DNA of 64,000 bases from Arthrobacter sp. MYb214 (GTDB lineage Bacteria; Actinomycetota; Actinomycetes; Actinomycetales; Micrococcaceae), in the NCBI RefSeq assembly GCF_002979865.1, contig NZ_PCPZ01000008.1, positions 1 to 64,000 on the forward strand, read 5' to 3'. Below the pieces are notes generated by a model. That model was not told the origin of the DNA and did not search any database. It saw only the letters and a program-made list of their open reading frames with translations. Shown one piece after another: positions 1-8,357 of this stretch. A program made the position numbers and the translations under genes. Every line of letters starts with the position of its first letter. Positions within the stretch are counted from its first letter, which is position 1.

Positions 1-57
1 GGTGGTTGCTGCGGCGTCAACGAGCCAGATCTCTCGGCCGCTCGGGATGGTTACGTG
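1..57 (-). promoter_or_regulatory. SAM-I (S-box) riboswitch, leftward, truncated by window edge
   Basis: Read on the minus strand this repeats the conserved core seen at 324-419 and 12551-12640: CATCCCGAGCGG, then GAGAGATCTGG, then GACGCCGCAGCAACC. Only the 5' half is inside the window; the GGTGCTACCGCC segment and the controlled gene lie to the left. It is divergent from the riboswitch at 324, so the gene to the left is probably another sulfur or methionine gene. Family assignment is by pattern recognition of the S-box core. Confidence 0.85.
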
Positions 58-323
58 TCCATTACAACGAGTCGAACGATTTGAACGCAAATCTTGCGTA
101 ATATGAAAAAATCTTCGACAACTACGTCACATTGCCCAGAAATTTCGTTATTTATTTTATTGCAGGCCGGTTTGCTCGACATTAAGCAAAACTTTGCAAC
201 TCATCTTCGGCAGGACACGGATTAGGCTGTGAAATTTGAAGATGGGCACTTCCGGCACTGGGACGAAATGTGACTTCGCGGGTTGGAATCACCGGTTTAT
301 TACCGTTACAAATGAATTACGAC
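58..323. promoter_or_regulatory. Intergenic promoter region between two divergent SAM riboswitches
   Basis: About 266 bases, AT-richer than the flanks, with no plausible gene. It must hold the promoters for both riboswitch-led transcripts. I see no clearly assignable pair of -35 and -10 boxes. Confidence 0.5.
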
Positions 324-419
324 CCATCCCGAGCGGCTGAGAGATCTGGCTCCACGACGCCGCAGCAACCACCTTTGGAGTTTTGCTCTGCAGGCCGGTG
401 CTACCGCCAGGACCGATGG
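324..419 (+). promoter_or_regulatory. SAM-I (S-box) riboswitch leading the sulfonate-type ABC operon
   Basis: The conserved S-box segments are present in order: CCATCCCGAGCGGCTGAGAG, then GACGCCGCAGCAACC, then GGTGCTACCGCCAG. The terminal P1 helix can form between CCATC (324-328) and GATGG (415-419). The GGAG at 418-421, which is the best ribosome binding site for the ATG at 428, overlaps the 3' strand of P1. SAM binding would therefore be expected to hide the ribosome binding site directly, giving translational control without a separate expression platform. The structure is seen in sequence; the mechanism is inferred. Confidence 0.9.
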
Positions 420-427
420 AGATGAAC

Positions 428-1249
428 ATGACTCTTTCCTTTGCAGCGCCCGAGGCAGCTTCCGTTGCCTCAGCTTCAAGCGCCCTGGACGTGCAGTTCA
501 GCAACGTGTCGCGGACCTTCACCACCAAGATGGAAAGCCGCACCGTCCTGGCCGATATCAACCTGCAAATTCCAGCAGGTCAAGTCGTGGCCATTCTTGG
601 AGCCAGCGGTTGCGGAAAATCCACGCTGCTGCGTTCAGTATCGGGCTTGGACCACCCCACCACCGGCACCATTCGCACCGGCACCCGCGAGGTCACCGGC
701 ATCAACGAGTTATGCGCCGTTGCCTTCCAGGAGTCCCGGCTGCTGCCATGGCGCTCGGTTCGCCAGAACATTGCACTGGGCCTGGCACCGGAAACCGATA
801 AGCGCTCCGGCAACGCGCTGATCGAGGAGTTGATCGAGCTGACCGGTCTGAGCCATGCAGCCAGCTTGCGCCCACGCGAGATCTCCGGAGGCATGGCGCA
901 GCGGGTTTCGCTGGCTCGCGCGCTGGCTCGGCGCCCGGGTGTATTGCTTCTTGATGAACCCTTCGGCGCCCTCGATGCGCTGACACGCTTGAAGATGCAG
1001 GATCTGCTGCTCTCGATTCACGCATCGTTCCCCACCACCGTTCTCATGGTGACCCATGATGTGGACGAGGCGTTGACTCTGGCTGACCGCGTGATTGTTC
1101 TGGGGCGAGGCGCTGGGCATAGTGCAGCGGGCGTCATCGAAGATCTGTCCATCTCAGCTGGGCATCCACGCCGGCATACCGATGAAAAGTTCGTTGCAGA
1201 TCGCCTGCACCTATTGCGCCTGCTCGGCGTCGACCCAACCAACCACTAG
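428..1249 (+). CDS. ABC transporter ATP-binding protein, nitrate/sulfonate/taurine type (SsuB/TauB-like)
   Basis: Cytoplasmic ATPase of 273 residues that powers import with the two genes downstream. Walker A is GASGCGKST (about residues 58-66), the signature is ISGGMAQR (about 152-159), Walker B is LLLDEP followed by the D-loop, and the switch histidine lies in VTHD (about 208-211). The Q-loop is seen in FQES. The frame stays open upstream to a TTG at 383, but that lies inside the riboswitch. The ATG at 428 has GGAG six bases upstream and is preferred. The family moves sulfonates, taurine, nitrate or related anions. The SAM riboswitch argues for a sulfur compound, but the exact substrate cannot be read from the sequence. 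Confidence 0.88.
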   Translation: MTLSFAAPEAASVASASSALDVQFSNVSRTFTTKMESRTVLADINLQIPAGQVVAILGASGCGKSTLLRSVSGLDHPTTGTIRTGTREVTGINELCAVAFQESRLLPWRSVRQNIALGLAPETDKRSGNALIEELIELTGLSHAASLRPREISGGMAQRVSLARALARRPGVLLLDEPFGALDALTRLKMQDLLLSIHASFPTTVLMVTHDVDEALTLADRVIVLGRGAGHSAAGVIEDLSISAGHPRRHTDEKFVADRLHLLRLLGVDPTNH

Positions 1250-1334
1250 TCCCGGCCACGCCGTGGGTCCCGAACCATTCGTCCCCTTTGCCATTTCACC
1301 TACACCGCTTGCACGCACAATTCTAGGATTCTCC

Positions 1335-2357
1335 ATGCTTTTGAACCGTCTCACCCGCCGCACTGCATTGTCCGCCGCCGCCTTGATCGTTGGCGCAATT
1401 GCCCTGACCGGCTGTGCTGGCGAAAACGCTACAGCCTCCTCGGATGGCCAGACCCTGTCCATCGACTTTGCCACATACAACCCGCTGAGCCTGGTGCTCA
1501 AGGAAAAAGGATGGCTGGAAGCAGCCGCCAAGGAGCAGGGCGTAAATGTCGAATGGATCCAGTCCGCTGGTTCCAACAAGGCCAATGAAGCTCTTCGCGC
1601 CGACGCAATCGATGTTGGTTCCACAGCCGGTTCCGCTGCGCTCCTGAACCGTTCGAACGGTGCACCCATCAAGACCATCGCACTGTATTCGCAGCCGGAA
1701 TGGGCGGCCCTGGTAGTGGATAAGGACTCGAAAATCGAGTCCGTTGAAGATCTCGCTGGCAAGACCGTGGCCGCTACGAAGGGCACCGACCCATACTTCT
1801 TCCTGCTGCAGGCGCTGGAATCCGCGGGCTTGAGTGAAGCTGACATCAAGCTGCAGAACCTCCAGCATGCCGATGGACGTACCGCCCTGGCCAACGGCTC
1901 GGTTGATGCCTGGAGCGGTTTGGATCCGATCATGGCCGCTGCCGAAAAAGACGGCGCGCAACTGGTTTACCGGAACTTGGATTTCAACACCTACGGTGCG
2001 CTGAACGCTCGCGAAGACTTCATTGAGCAGAGCCCCGAACTCGCCCAGCTCGTTGTCGATGCCTACGAAAAGGCTCGTGGCTGGGCAGCTGACCATCCCG
2101 AGGAAACCGCAGAAATCCTGGCCGACGTAGCAGGGCTCGAACCAGGAGTTGCTGCCACCGTCATTGAGGAACGCTCCAATCTGGACGTTCCGGCAGTTCC
2201 CGACGCCAAATTCACTGGAGTCCTGAGCAAGATTGCTCCCACGCTGGTCGCTAGCGGCGATGTCTCGGAGCAGGAATCCGTTGATGAAGCTCTGGAAACC
2301 CTCATCGATGACCAGTTTGCCGTCAAGGCAGACGCAACAAAGATCTCCGGAGAGTAA
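1335..2357 (+). CDS. ABC transporter substrate-binding lipoprotein, aliphatic sulfonate type (SsuA-like)
   Basis: A 340-residue extracytoplasmic binding protein. It starts with a twin-Arg-containing basic segment, a hydrophobic stretch and a lipobox ending ALTGC, so it should be lipid-anchored at the outer face of the membrane. The body resembles the periplasmic binding protein type 2 fold used for sulfonates and nitrate: 'GSNKANEALRADAIDVGSTA' and 'VDAWSGLDPIMA' are typical positions lining the cleft. The start at 1335 is chosen because AGGA lies five bases upstream and the signal peptide begins there; upstream codons in frame overlap the ATPase gene. It lies 85 bases after the ATPase and six bases before the permease. 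Confidence 0.87.
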   Translation: MLLNRLTRRTALSAAALIVGAIALTGCAGENATASSDGQTLSIDFATYNPLSLVLKEKGWLEAAAKEQGVNVEWIQSAGSNKANEALRADAIDVGSTAGSAALLNRSNGAPIKTIALYSQPEWAALVVDKDSKIESVEDLAGKTVAATKGTDPYFFLLQALESAGLSEADIKLQNLQHADGRTALANGSVDAWSGLDPIMAAAEKDGAQLVYRNLDFNTYGALNAREDFIEQSPELAQLVVDAYEKARGWAADHPEETAEILADVAGLEPGVAATVIEERSNLDVPAVPDAKFTGVLSKIAPTLVASGDVSEQESVDEALETLIDDQFAVKADATKISGE

Positions 2358-2363
2358 CCAGCC

Positions 2364-3191
2364 ATGAGCCCCACTAACGTGGCTGGAACCCGCGGAAGCC
2401 AAACACCTGCCAAGCAGAAGGCCAGCATGGCCGCAACGATCCTGCGTGCCCCGAAATGGCTGCTTGCGCTTATCTTGCCGCTGACCACCCTGGCTGTGTG
2501 GCAATTTGTCACCGTTACCGGAATCGTTGCTCCGTGGACACTGCCAACTCCGGGTTCAGTGGTTTCTGCTGCCATTGAGCTCTTCCAGGATGGCGAACTC
2601 GGAAAGCACATCGGCATCTCCACTCAGCGTGTTCTTCTCGGTTTCGCCTTCGGATCATTGCTGGGCTTGGCGCTGGGTGCGCTTGTCGGGCTGTCCAAAT
2701 TGGCAGATGCATTTCTGGGACTGAGCATCAGCGCCCTGCGTGCAGTCCCTTCCTTGGCTTGGGTTCCGCTGCTGGTGCTCTGGATGAAAATGGGTGAAGA
2801 TTCCAAGGTCACACTCGTGATCATTGGTGCCTTCTTCCCGGTCTTTACCACCGTCGCCTTGGCGTTGCGCCATGTCGATGCCCACCTGGTCGAAGCAGCC
2901 CGCGCCTTCGGGTTGAAGGGATTGAAGCTGCTGCGCACCGTCCAGCTGCCCGCAGTGGTCCCTTCGATCTTCTCCGGACTGCGTTTGGCACTAGCCCAAG
3001 CTTGGCTCTTCCTGGTCGCAGCCGAACTCCTCGGCGCGTCAATGGGCCTTGGCTTCTTGCTCACCGACTCGCAGAACAACGGCCGATTGGACCGCCTAAT
3101 CATGACCATCGTGCTGCTGGCCGTCTTTGGAAAGATCACCGATGCCCTGCTGTCGATAGCAGAACGCTGGGCTATCAAGCGCTGGACCTGA
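2364..3191 (+). CDS. ABC transporter permease, sulfonate type (SsuC-like)
   Basis: A 275-residue integral membrane permease with about six membrane segments. The conserved cytoplasmic loop that contacts the ATPase is visible as 'EAARAFGLKGLKLLRTVQLP' (about residues 174-193). It completes the importer with the lipoprotein and ATPase. GGAGAG lies at 2349-2354, ten bases before the ATG. The gene follows the lipoprotein by six bases, so the three genes form one operon under the SAM riboswitch. Confidence 0.88.
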   Translation: MSPTNVAGTRGSQTPAKQKASMAATILRAPKWLLALILPLTTLAVWQFVTVTGIVAPWTLPTPGSVVSAAIELFQDGELGKHIGISTQRVLLGFAFGSLLGLALGALVGLSKLADAFLGLSISALRAVPSLAWVPLLVLWMKMGEDSKVTLVIIGAFFPVFTTVALALRHVDAHLVEAARAFGLKGLKLLRTVQLPAVVPSIFSGLRLALAQAWLFLVAAELLGASMGLGFLLTDSQNNGRLDRLIMTIVLLAVFGKITDALLSIAERWAIKRWT

Positions 3192-3247
3192 AACCGGACC
3201 AGCTAGTACCCGCTGACAAAACTACCCCTCACCAAAGAAAGTTTGCG

Positions 3248-5209
3248 ATGACCACCGAATTGGCAACAACCTCAACTCAAGTTTCAGAGGCAGCACGCCA
3301 GGAATTCTGGGACGAAGCGGCGAACCTCTTGGATTGGGACACCCCGTGGCACACCACCAGCCGCATCATTCCGGCCGATCCGGATGCCAAGCGCGGACCG
3401 GAAATTTCTTGGTACCTCGGCGGCAAGCTGAACGCCGCAGTGAACTGCGCCGACCGCCATGTAGCTGCGGGACGCGGCCAGAAGGTCGCACTGTATTTCG
3501 AAGGCGAGCCCGGTGACCGGGTAGCCGTCACCTACAAGAATTTGCAGGAGCGGGTCTCCCAGGCAGCCAACGCCTTGGAATCCCTGGGTGTGGTGAAGGG
3601 CGACCGCGTGGTCATTTACCTGCCGGTGCTCATTGAAACAATTGTCATCACCTTGGCTTGCGCCCGCATCGGCGCCATCCACTCGCTGGTCTTCGGCGGG
3701 TTCTCCGCCGAGGCGCTGAGGTTCCGCGTGGAGGACACCAAGGCAAAGGTCCTGGTCACCACCGACGGCCAGTTCCGCCGCGGCACTTCGGTTCCGGTCA
3801 AAGGCAACGCCGATGCGGCCGTTGCCGGCGAGAACGAAATCGAAAAGGTCCTGGTTATCCGCCGCACCGGCGACGAAATCCCGTGGACCGAAGGCCGCGA
3901 CATCTGGTGGCATGAGGTGGTTGATACCCAGTCCACCGAGCACCACGCGCAGGCATTCGATGCGGAAACACCGCTGTTCATCATGTACACCTCGGGAACC
4001 ACCGGCCAGCCAAAGGGCTTGGTTCACACTACCGGCGGGTACCTGACGCAGGCGGCCACCAGCTACAACCTGCTGTTCGCCAACCCGGACGAATCCCAGC
4101 GCGCCAAGGACGTGCACTGGTGCACCGCCGACCTCGCCTGGGTCACCGCGCATACCTACGAGATCTACGGCCCGTTGGCCAATGGCGTCACCCAGGTAAT
4201 CTACGAGGGCGTCCCCAACGCCCCGCACCCGGGCCGCCACTTCGAGGTCATTGAACGCTACAAGGTCACCAGCTACTACACCGCTCCCACCTTGGTCCGC
4301 TCGTTGATGGGCTGGTTCCCGGACGGCATCCCCGCTCAATACGATCTGTCCTCGGTGAAGATCGGCGGCACTGTGGGTGAAGCCGTCAATCCCGAGGCAT
4401 GGAAATGGTTCCGCCAGCAGATCGGCCGGGACAGCGAAGCAGGACTGCCGATGGTTGACACCTGGTGGCAGTCCGAATCCGGCGCGACCGTGCTTTCCCC
4501 CCTGCCGACCGATGGACATTTCAAGCCAGGCTGCGCCGCACGCGCGCTGCCGGGCATCTCGGTGGACATTGTCGACGATGGCGGCCTGAGCGTGCCGGCC
4601 AACCAGCAGGGCAATATTGTCATCACGCGCACTGGCCCGTCGATGGCCCGTACCGTATGGGGCAACCCGACGCGCTACTACACCAGCTACTGGGAACAAT
4701 ACGTAGAGCAGGGCTGGTTCTTGGCTGGCGACGGTGCCCGCTTCGATGAGGACGGCGATATCTACATCCTGGGCCGCACCGATGACGTGATCAATATTTC
4801 CGGCCATCGGCTTTCCACCATTGAAATCGAATCGGCATTGGTCACCCACCCCGGCGTGGTGGAAGCCGGCGTCTGCCCCACCCCGGATTCCAAGACCGGA
4901 CACGCTGCAACCGCCTTCGTGGTACCGCTGGACAAGACCCTGGTTGCCGAGTCGCCTGACGAGCAGCTCGTTGCACGGCAGGCCGAATTCATTGCTGAAC
5001 TCCGCAATACCGTCGCGGTGCAGATCGGCCCGATTGCCAAGCCGCGGGAAATCGTCTTGGTTCCAGATGTGCCCAAGACCCGTTCGGGCAAGATCATGCG
5101 CCGCCTGCTCACCCAGCTGTTCGAGGGCACCACGCTCGGCGACACAACGAGCCTGCAGAATGAGCCGTGCATTCCGGAGATCAACGCGATCTGCCGCGCG
5201 CGCGGCTAA
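3248..5209 (+). CDS. acs: Acetyl-CoA synthetase (AMP-forming)
   Basis: A 653-residue acyl-adenylate enzyme that converts acetate, ATP and CoA to acetyl-CoA, AMP and PPi. The P-loop is YTSGTTGQPKG (residues 247-257). The acetate-pocket region has VDTWWQSESG, keeping the tryptophan that restricts Acs to short acids. Downstream are GDGAR and GRTDDVINISGHRL, and the C-terminal catalytic lysine is in PKTRSGKIMRR (K615), the usual acetylation target. The length matches Acs. The start at 3248 is preferred because the upstream frame overlaps the permease. It is 56 bases after the transporter with no terminator between, so it can be read from the same SAM-controlled transcript. A related short-chain acid as substrate is possible. 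Confidence 0.9.
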   Translation: MTTELATTSTQVSEAARQEFWDEAANLLDWDTPWHTTSRIIPADPDAKRGPEISWYLGGKLNAAVNCADRHVAAGRGQKVALYFEGEPGDRVAVTYKNLQERVSQAANALESLGVVKGDRVVIYLPVLIETIVITLACARIGAIHSLVFGGFSAEALRFRVEDTKAKVLVTTDGQFRRGTSVPVKGNADAAVAGENEIEKVLVIRRTGDEIPWTEGRDIWWHEVVDTQSTEHHAQAFDAETPLFIMYTSGTTGQPKGLVHTTGGYLTQAATSYNLLFANPDESQRAKDVHWCTADLAWVTAHTYEIYGPLANGVTQVIYEGVPNAPHPGRHFEVIERYKVTSYYTAPTLVRSLMGWFPDGIPAQYDLSSVKIGGTVGEAVNPEAWKWFRQQIGRDSEAGLPMVDTWWQSESGATVLSPLPTDGHFKPGCAARALPGISVDIVDDGGLSVPANQQGNIVITRTGPSMARTVWGNPTRYYTSYWEQYVEQGWFLAGDGARFDEDGDIYILGRTDDVINISGHRLSTIEIESALVTHPGVVEAGVCPTPDSKTGHAATAFVVPLDKTLVAESPDEQLVARQAEFIAELRNTVAVQIGPIAKPREIVLVPDVPKTRSGKIMRRLLTQLFEGTTLGDTTSLQNEPCIPEINAICRARG

Positions 5210-5238
5210 TCGCTGCTCCCAGGCCCCTTGGGGTTAAA

Positions 5239-5280
5239 CAAATGAAGCTTCTTCCCCGGCGGGGGAAGAAGCTTCATTTG
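5239..5280. terminator. Bidirectional terminator with a perfect 19-bp stem
   Basis: The arm at 5239-5257 is the exact reverse complement of the arm at 5262-5280, with a GGCG loop. It sits between the convergent 3' ends of acs and the BCCT transporter gene. T-rich sequence follows on both strands but there is no long T tract. Confidence 0.8.
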
Positions 5281-5289
5281 ATTTGCCGG

Positions 5290-7161
5290 TTAGGAATCCC
5301 CGGACGTTGGCTTCTGGCTCTGGCCATCGGCCGCAGTGTTCTTGCCGTCCTGCACCGGGTCAGCGGCGGCTTCGGTGGCGAAGAGCTTCCCTTCGGAGGC
5401 CTTGCCCTCGGCACTGACCAAAGGAATTTCGGTGGTCATCAAGCTGAACTGGCTGCCCTCATGGCGGTCAACCGCTTGGCCCACGGACTGCTCCAGGACC
5501 TTTCGAGCCACCTTGCCGCGAAGCACCAGCGGATCCTTGCTCAGGTCCTTCCACAACGCCACGCAGAGCAGGAGCATCACAATCACGAATGGCAGCGCCG
5601 AAACAATGGTGATGTTCTTCAGCCCGGTCAATGCCTCCGCCGGATGATCGCCGCCAGCCAGCAGCATCACCGCGGCCACAGCGCCGGTGGCCACGCCCCA
5701 GAAGATCACGGCCTTCTTGGATGGCTCTTCAGCGCCGCGTTCGCTGAGCGCACCCATCACGATCGAGGCCGAGTCTGCGCCGGTCACGAAGAAGATTGCA
5801 ATCAGCAGCACGGTGACGACCATCAGCACGGTAGCCATCCAGCCCGACAGCGGGAGGCGCCCAAGCATGTCGAAGAGGATCAAATCGAAGTCGATATCTG
5901 GTACGCCGTCAACAATGCTGGCCAGCTTTTCCCCGGTTTCCCCGGAGCGTTCAGCGCGTTCCTGAATACCGATTGCGCCACCGCCGAAGATTGCAAACCA
6001 AATCAGGGTGACACTGGATGGAACGAGCAGCACGCCGGTGACGAACTGGCGAATAGTGCGGCCACGGGAAATGCGGGCGATGAACAAGCCTACGAATGGG
6101 CTCCAAGAGATCCACCATGCCCAGTAGAAGACAGTCCACGAGGACAGCCAATCAGACATTGCGCCATCGCCGGCAGCCGTACGCGAAGCCATCTCCGGCA
6201 AGTCGCCGATGAAAGCGCCAATGGCATTGGGAATGACGTTCAGGATGAACAGAGTTGGGCCGCCAATGAAAACGATCAATGCGATGATCAATGCCAATAC
6301 CATGTTGGTGTTGGACAACCACTGGATACCTCGCTCGATGCCGGAAACGGCAGAAGCGACAAACAATGCCGTCAGAATGCCAATGATGATAACCAGAACG
6401 CCGGAGCCGACCTTCTCCATCATCCCGGTGGCCTGGATGCCGCCGCCAATCTGCAATGCGCCCAGACCCAGCGAACAAGCCGAGCCGAAGAGGGTGGCGA
6501 TGATGGCCAGGATATTGATGGTGCGCCCGCCCCAACCATGGATGGCGCGGTCGCCGAAGATCGAGCTGAACATGGCTGAGAAAAGCTGGGGGCGTCCCAG
6601 CCGGAAGCTGCCGTAAGCCATGCCCAAGCCAACGATGGCGTACATGGCCCATGGGAATAGGGTCCAGTGGAAGAGCGTGGTGCCCATGGCGGTGCTCAGG
6701 GCATCACTGGTGGAACCTTCCACCGTTCCCGGAGGAGGCGACATGTAGAAGTACAGCGGCTCGCCTACGCCGTAGAAGACCAAGCCGATGCCCATGCCGG
6801 TTGCGAACATCATCGAGATCCACGAGACCGTGGAGAACTTTGGCGTCTCGCCGTCCTTGCCCAGCGGGATGCGTCCGAAGTTCTTGGCCGCTACGACGAT
6901 GGCGAAGACCGCGAAAACCGCGGCAGCGATGACAAAAAGCCAGCCAGTGTTGGTGATAACCCAATCAAGGGCCGCACTGGAGGCCTTGCCCAGCCCTTCC
7001 GGGGTAGCGAAACCCCAAATGATAAATGCCAGCGCTAGAACGCCGGCAATTCCGAATACCCAGTAATCCGTACCGGAAAGTGAGTACTTCTTAGGTCGTC
7101 TGTGACGAACTGAATGCAGTTCCTCGACGAGGTCTACGATTGATTGATCCGTCTGCTTCAT
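5290..7161 (-). CDS. BCCT family transporter (glycine betaine/choline/carnitine type)
   Basis: A 623-residue secondary transporter with about 12 membrane helices. The family hallmark FYWAWWISWSPFVG is at about residues 345-358. GMGIG at 122-126 and 'FHWTLFPWAMYAIVG' at about 164-178 correspond to the BetP sodium and betaine-binding helices, whose aromatic residues cradle a quaternary ammonium group. The glycine-rich GMGIG form is the one found in sodium-coupled members. The C-terminal ~70 residues are charged and cytoplasmic; in BetP such a tail senses osmotic stress. The gene is monocistronic, convergent with acs. Betaine, choline or dimethylsulfoniopropionate are all reasonable substrates. 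Confidence 0.9.
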   Translation of the reverse strand: MKQTDQSIVDLVEELHSVRHRRPKKYSLSGTDYWVFGIAGVLALAFIIWGFATPEGLGKASSAALDWVITNTGWLFVIAAAVFAVFAIVVAAKNFGRIPLGKDGETPKFSTVSWISMMFATGMGIGLVFYGVGEPLYFYMSPPPGTVEGSTSDALSTAMGTTLFHWTLFPWAMYAIVGLGMAYGSFRLGRPQLFSAMFSSIFGDRAIHGWGGRTINILAIIATLFGSACSLGLGALQIGGGIQATGMMEKVGSGVLVIIIGILTALFVASAVSGIERGIQWLSNTNMVLALIIALIVFIGGPTLFILNVIPNAIGAFIGDLPEMASRTAAGDGAMSDWLSSWTVFYWAWWISWSPFVGLFIARISRGRTIRQFVTGVLLVPSSVTLIWFAIFGGGAIGIQERAERSGETGEKLASIVDGVPDIDFDLILFDMLGRLPLSGWMATVLMVVTVLLIAIFFVTGADSASIVMGALSERGAEEPSKKAVIFWGVATGAVAAVMLLAGGDHPAEALTGLKNITIVSALPFVIVMLLLCVALWKDLSKDPLVLRGKVARKVLEQSVGQAVDRHEGSQFSLMTTEIPLVSAEGKASEGKLFATEAAADPVQDGKNTAADGQSQKPTSGDS

Positions 7162-7784
7162 TGCGTTCTTCCTTCACTGGTGAGATCCCGCGGAGAAGAT
7201 CCGGGCGGAATCTGCCGAGCCATCGCCTCTCGAGTAAACGATCGCCATGCAGTGTGATTGATTGCGAATTGCTTTTCGGGTGTCGGTCCGTTGTGTCTAA
7301 ATCTAGCGTTGGAGCAGCCTGAAAGAAACAGCTATTCTCCGCTAATATCCCGCAAATTATTTCTGCGAGTTGACCCGATTTAGCACGAATTTGACACGAT
7401 AAATCCCAAAATGGGCCTTTTCCAGCATGGTCGACATCTCATCAAGGGTCAAATCTGTTCCTTGATTTCTCGCCATTTTCGGACCCCCTCCGCCCCAGGA
7501 TCACGTTGTTTACGCTGGCATCACCATCCATGTGAGCTTCCTCGCCCCATGGAGTTTTCCACTCCTTGCCCCCGCGAAATCATGAAATGACCGGAAATAT
7601 TCTTGGAGTCAAAATCGCCCATTATTGCCTTTCCTATTTCTGGTGAAATCTCTATGATTCCGCAATTTTTCTCCCCGGAAGCACGTCACGCCTGAACATG
7701 TCAGTTACGGAATACTTACTAATGAGCCATTGATTCAACCAGCGAACCGGGGTCCACCAACTTTTAACGTGAAATACACTGGAA
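7162..7784. other. Intergenic region between BCCT gene and furA
   Basis: About 620 bases without a supportable gene. It is AT-rich and holds the divergent promoters of the BCCT gene and furA. Many stops occur in all frames. Confidence 0.6.
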
Positions 7785-7809
7785 CTTATCTTGACTGATT
7801 CAAAATAAG
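7785..7809. promoter_or_regulatory. FurA-type operator upstream of furA
   Basis: An imperfect 25-base palindrome, CTTATCTTGA at the left and TCAAAATAAG at the right, ends 16 bases before the furA start. It closely resembles the AT-rich operator described upstream of furA-katG in mycobacteria and streptomycetes, where FurA represses its own operon. Binding here is inferred. Confidence 0.75.
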
Positions 7810-7825
7810 CAGGCATGCTGGGTAC

Positions 7826-8254
7826 ATGACATCACAGGCAGGGATCGAGCAGGTGCTGAAGGCGGCATCGATGCGGGTCACGCAACCGCGCGTTGCGGTA
7901 CTTTCCGCCGTCGCGGCGCACCCGCACGCGGATACCGAAACCATCATTTCGGCTGTCCGTGAAGATCACCCCAATGTGTCGCACCAAGCTGTCTACGATT
8001 CACTCAGGCTCTTCACGAAGCTGGGTGTCATTCGGCAGATACAGCCACAGGGCCATACCGCCCGCTATGAAGCCCGCGTTGGCGACAATCACCACCATGT
8101 GGTGTGCCGCCAGTGCGGAAAGCTGGCGGACGTCGACTGCGCTGTCGGCGGCGCCCCGTGCCTGCATGCTTCCAATGACCACGGGTTCAGCATTGATGAA
8201 GCCGAAGTGATCTATTGGGGCACCTGCCCGGGTTGCCAGGCTGCGAACGCATAG
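7826..8254 (+). CDS. furA: Fur family transcriptional regulator (FurA/CatR type)
   Basis: A 142-residue redox- and metal-responsive repressor with an N-terminal winged helix (about residues 10-80, containing the recognition segment SHQAVYDSLRLF) and a C-terminal dimerisation domain. The metal ligands are visible as HHHVVCRQC (C94, C97) and CPGC (C134, C137), the latter pair forming the structural zinc site. It lies immediately upstream of katG, which is the classical FurA target in actinobacteria. No strong ribosome binding site is seen before the ATG and the likely operator lies very close, so a very short leader is plausible. Confidence 0.92.
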   Translation: MTSQAGIEQVLKAASMRVTQPRVAVLSAVAAHPHADTETIISAVREDHPNVSHQAVYDSLRLFTKLGVIRQIQPQGHTARYEARVGDNHHHVVCRQCGKLADVDCAVGGAPCLHASNDHGFSIDEAEVIYWGTCPGCQAANA

Positions 8255-8357
8255 TTGCTGTCTAAGTAAACCCCTAGATTTGCCATCGTCATCAGCGCAG
8301 CTGCTGTGCGATGGATAAAACCAGATAAACCCTAAACAATCCGGAAGGAAAGAGCAC

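Noticed and set aside
3002-3247. Longer open frame upstream of acs
   Set aside because: It lies inside the permease gene in another frame and has no family similarity; the conserved Acs N-terminus begins at 3248.
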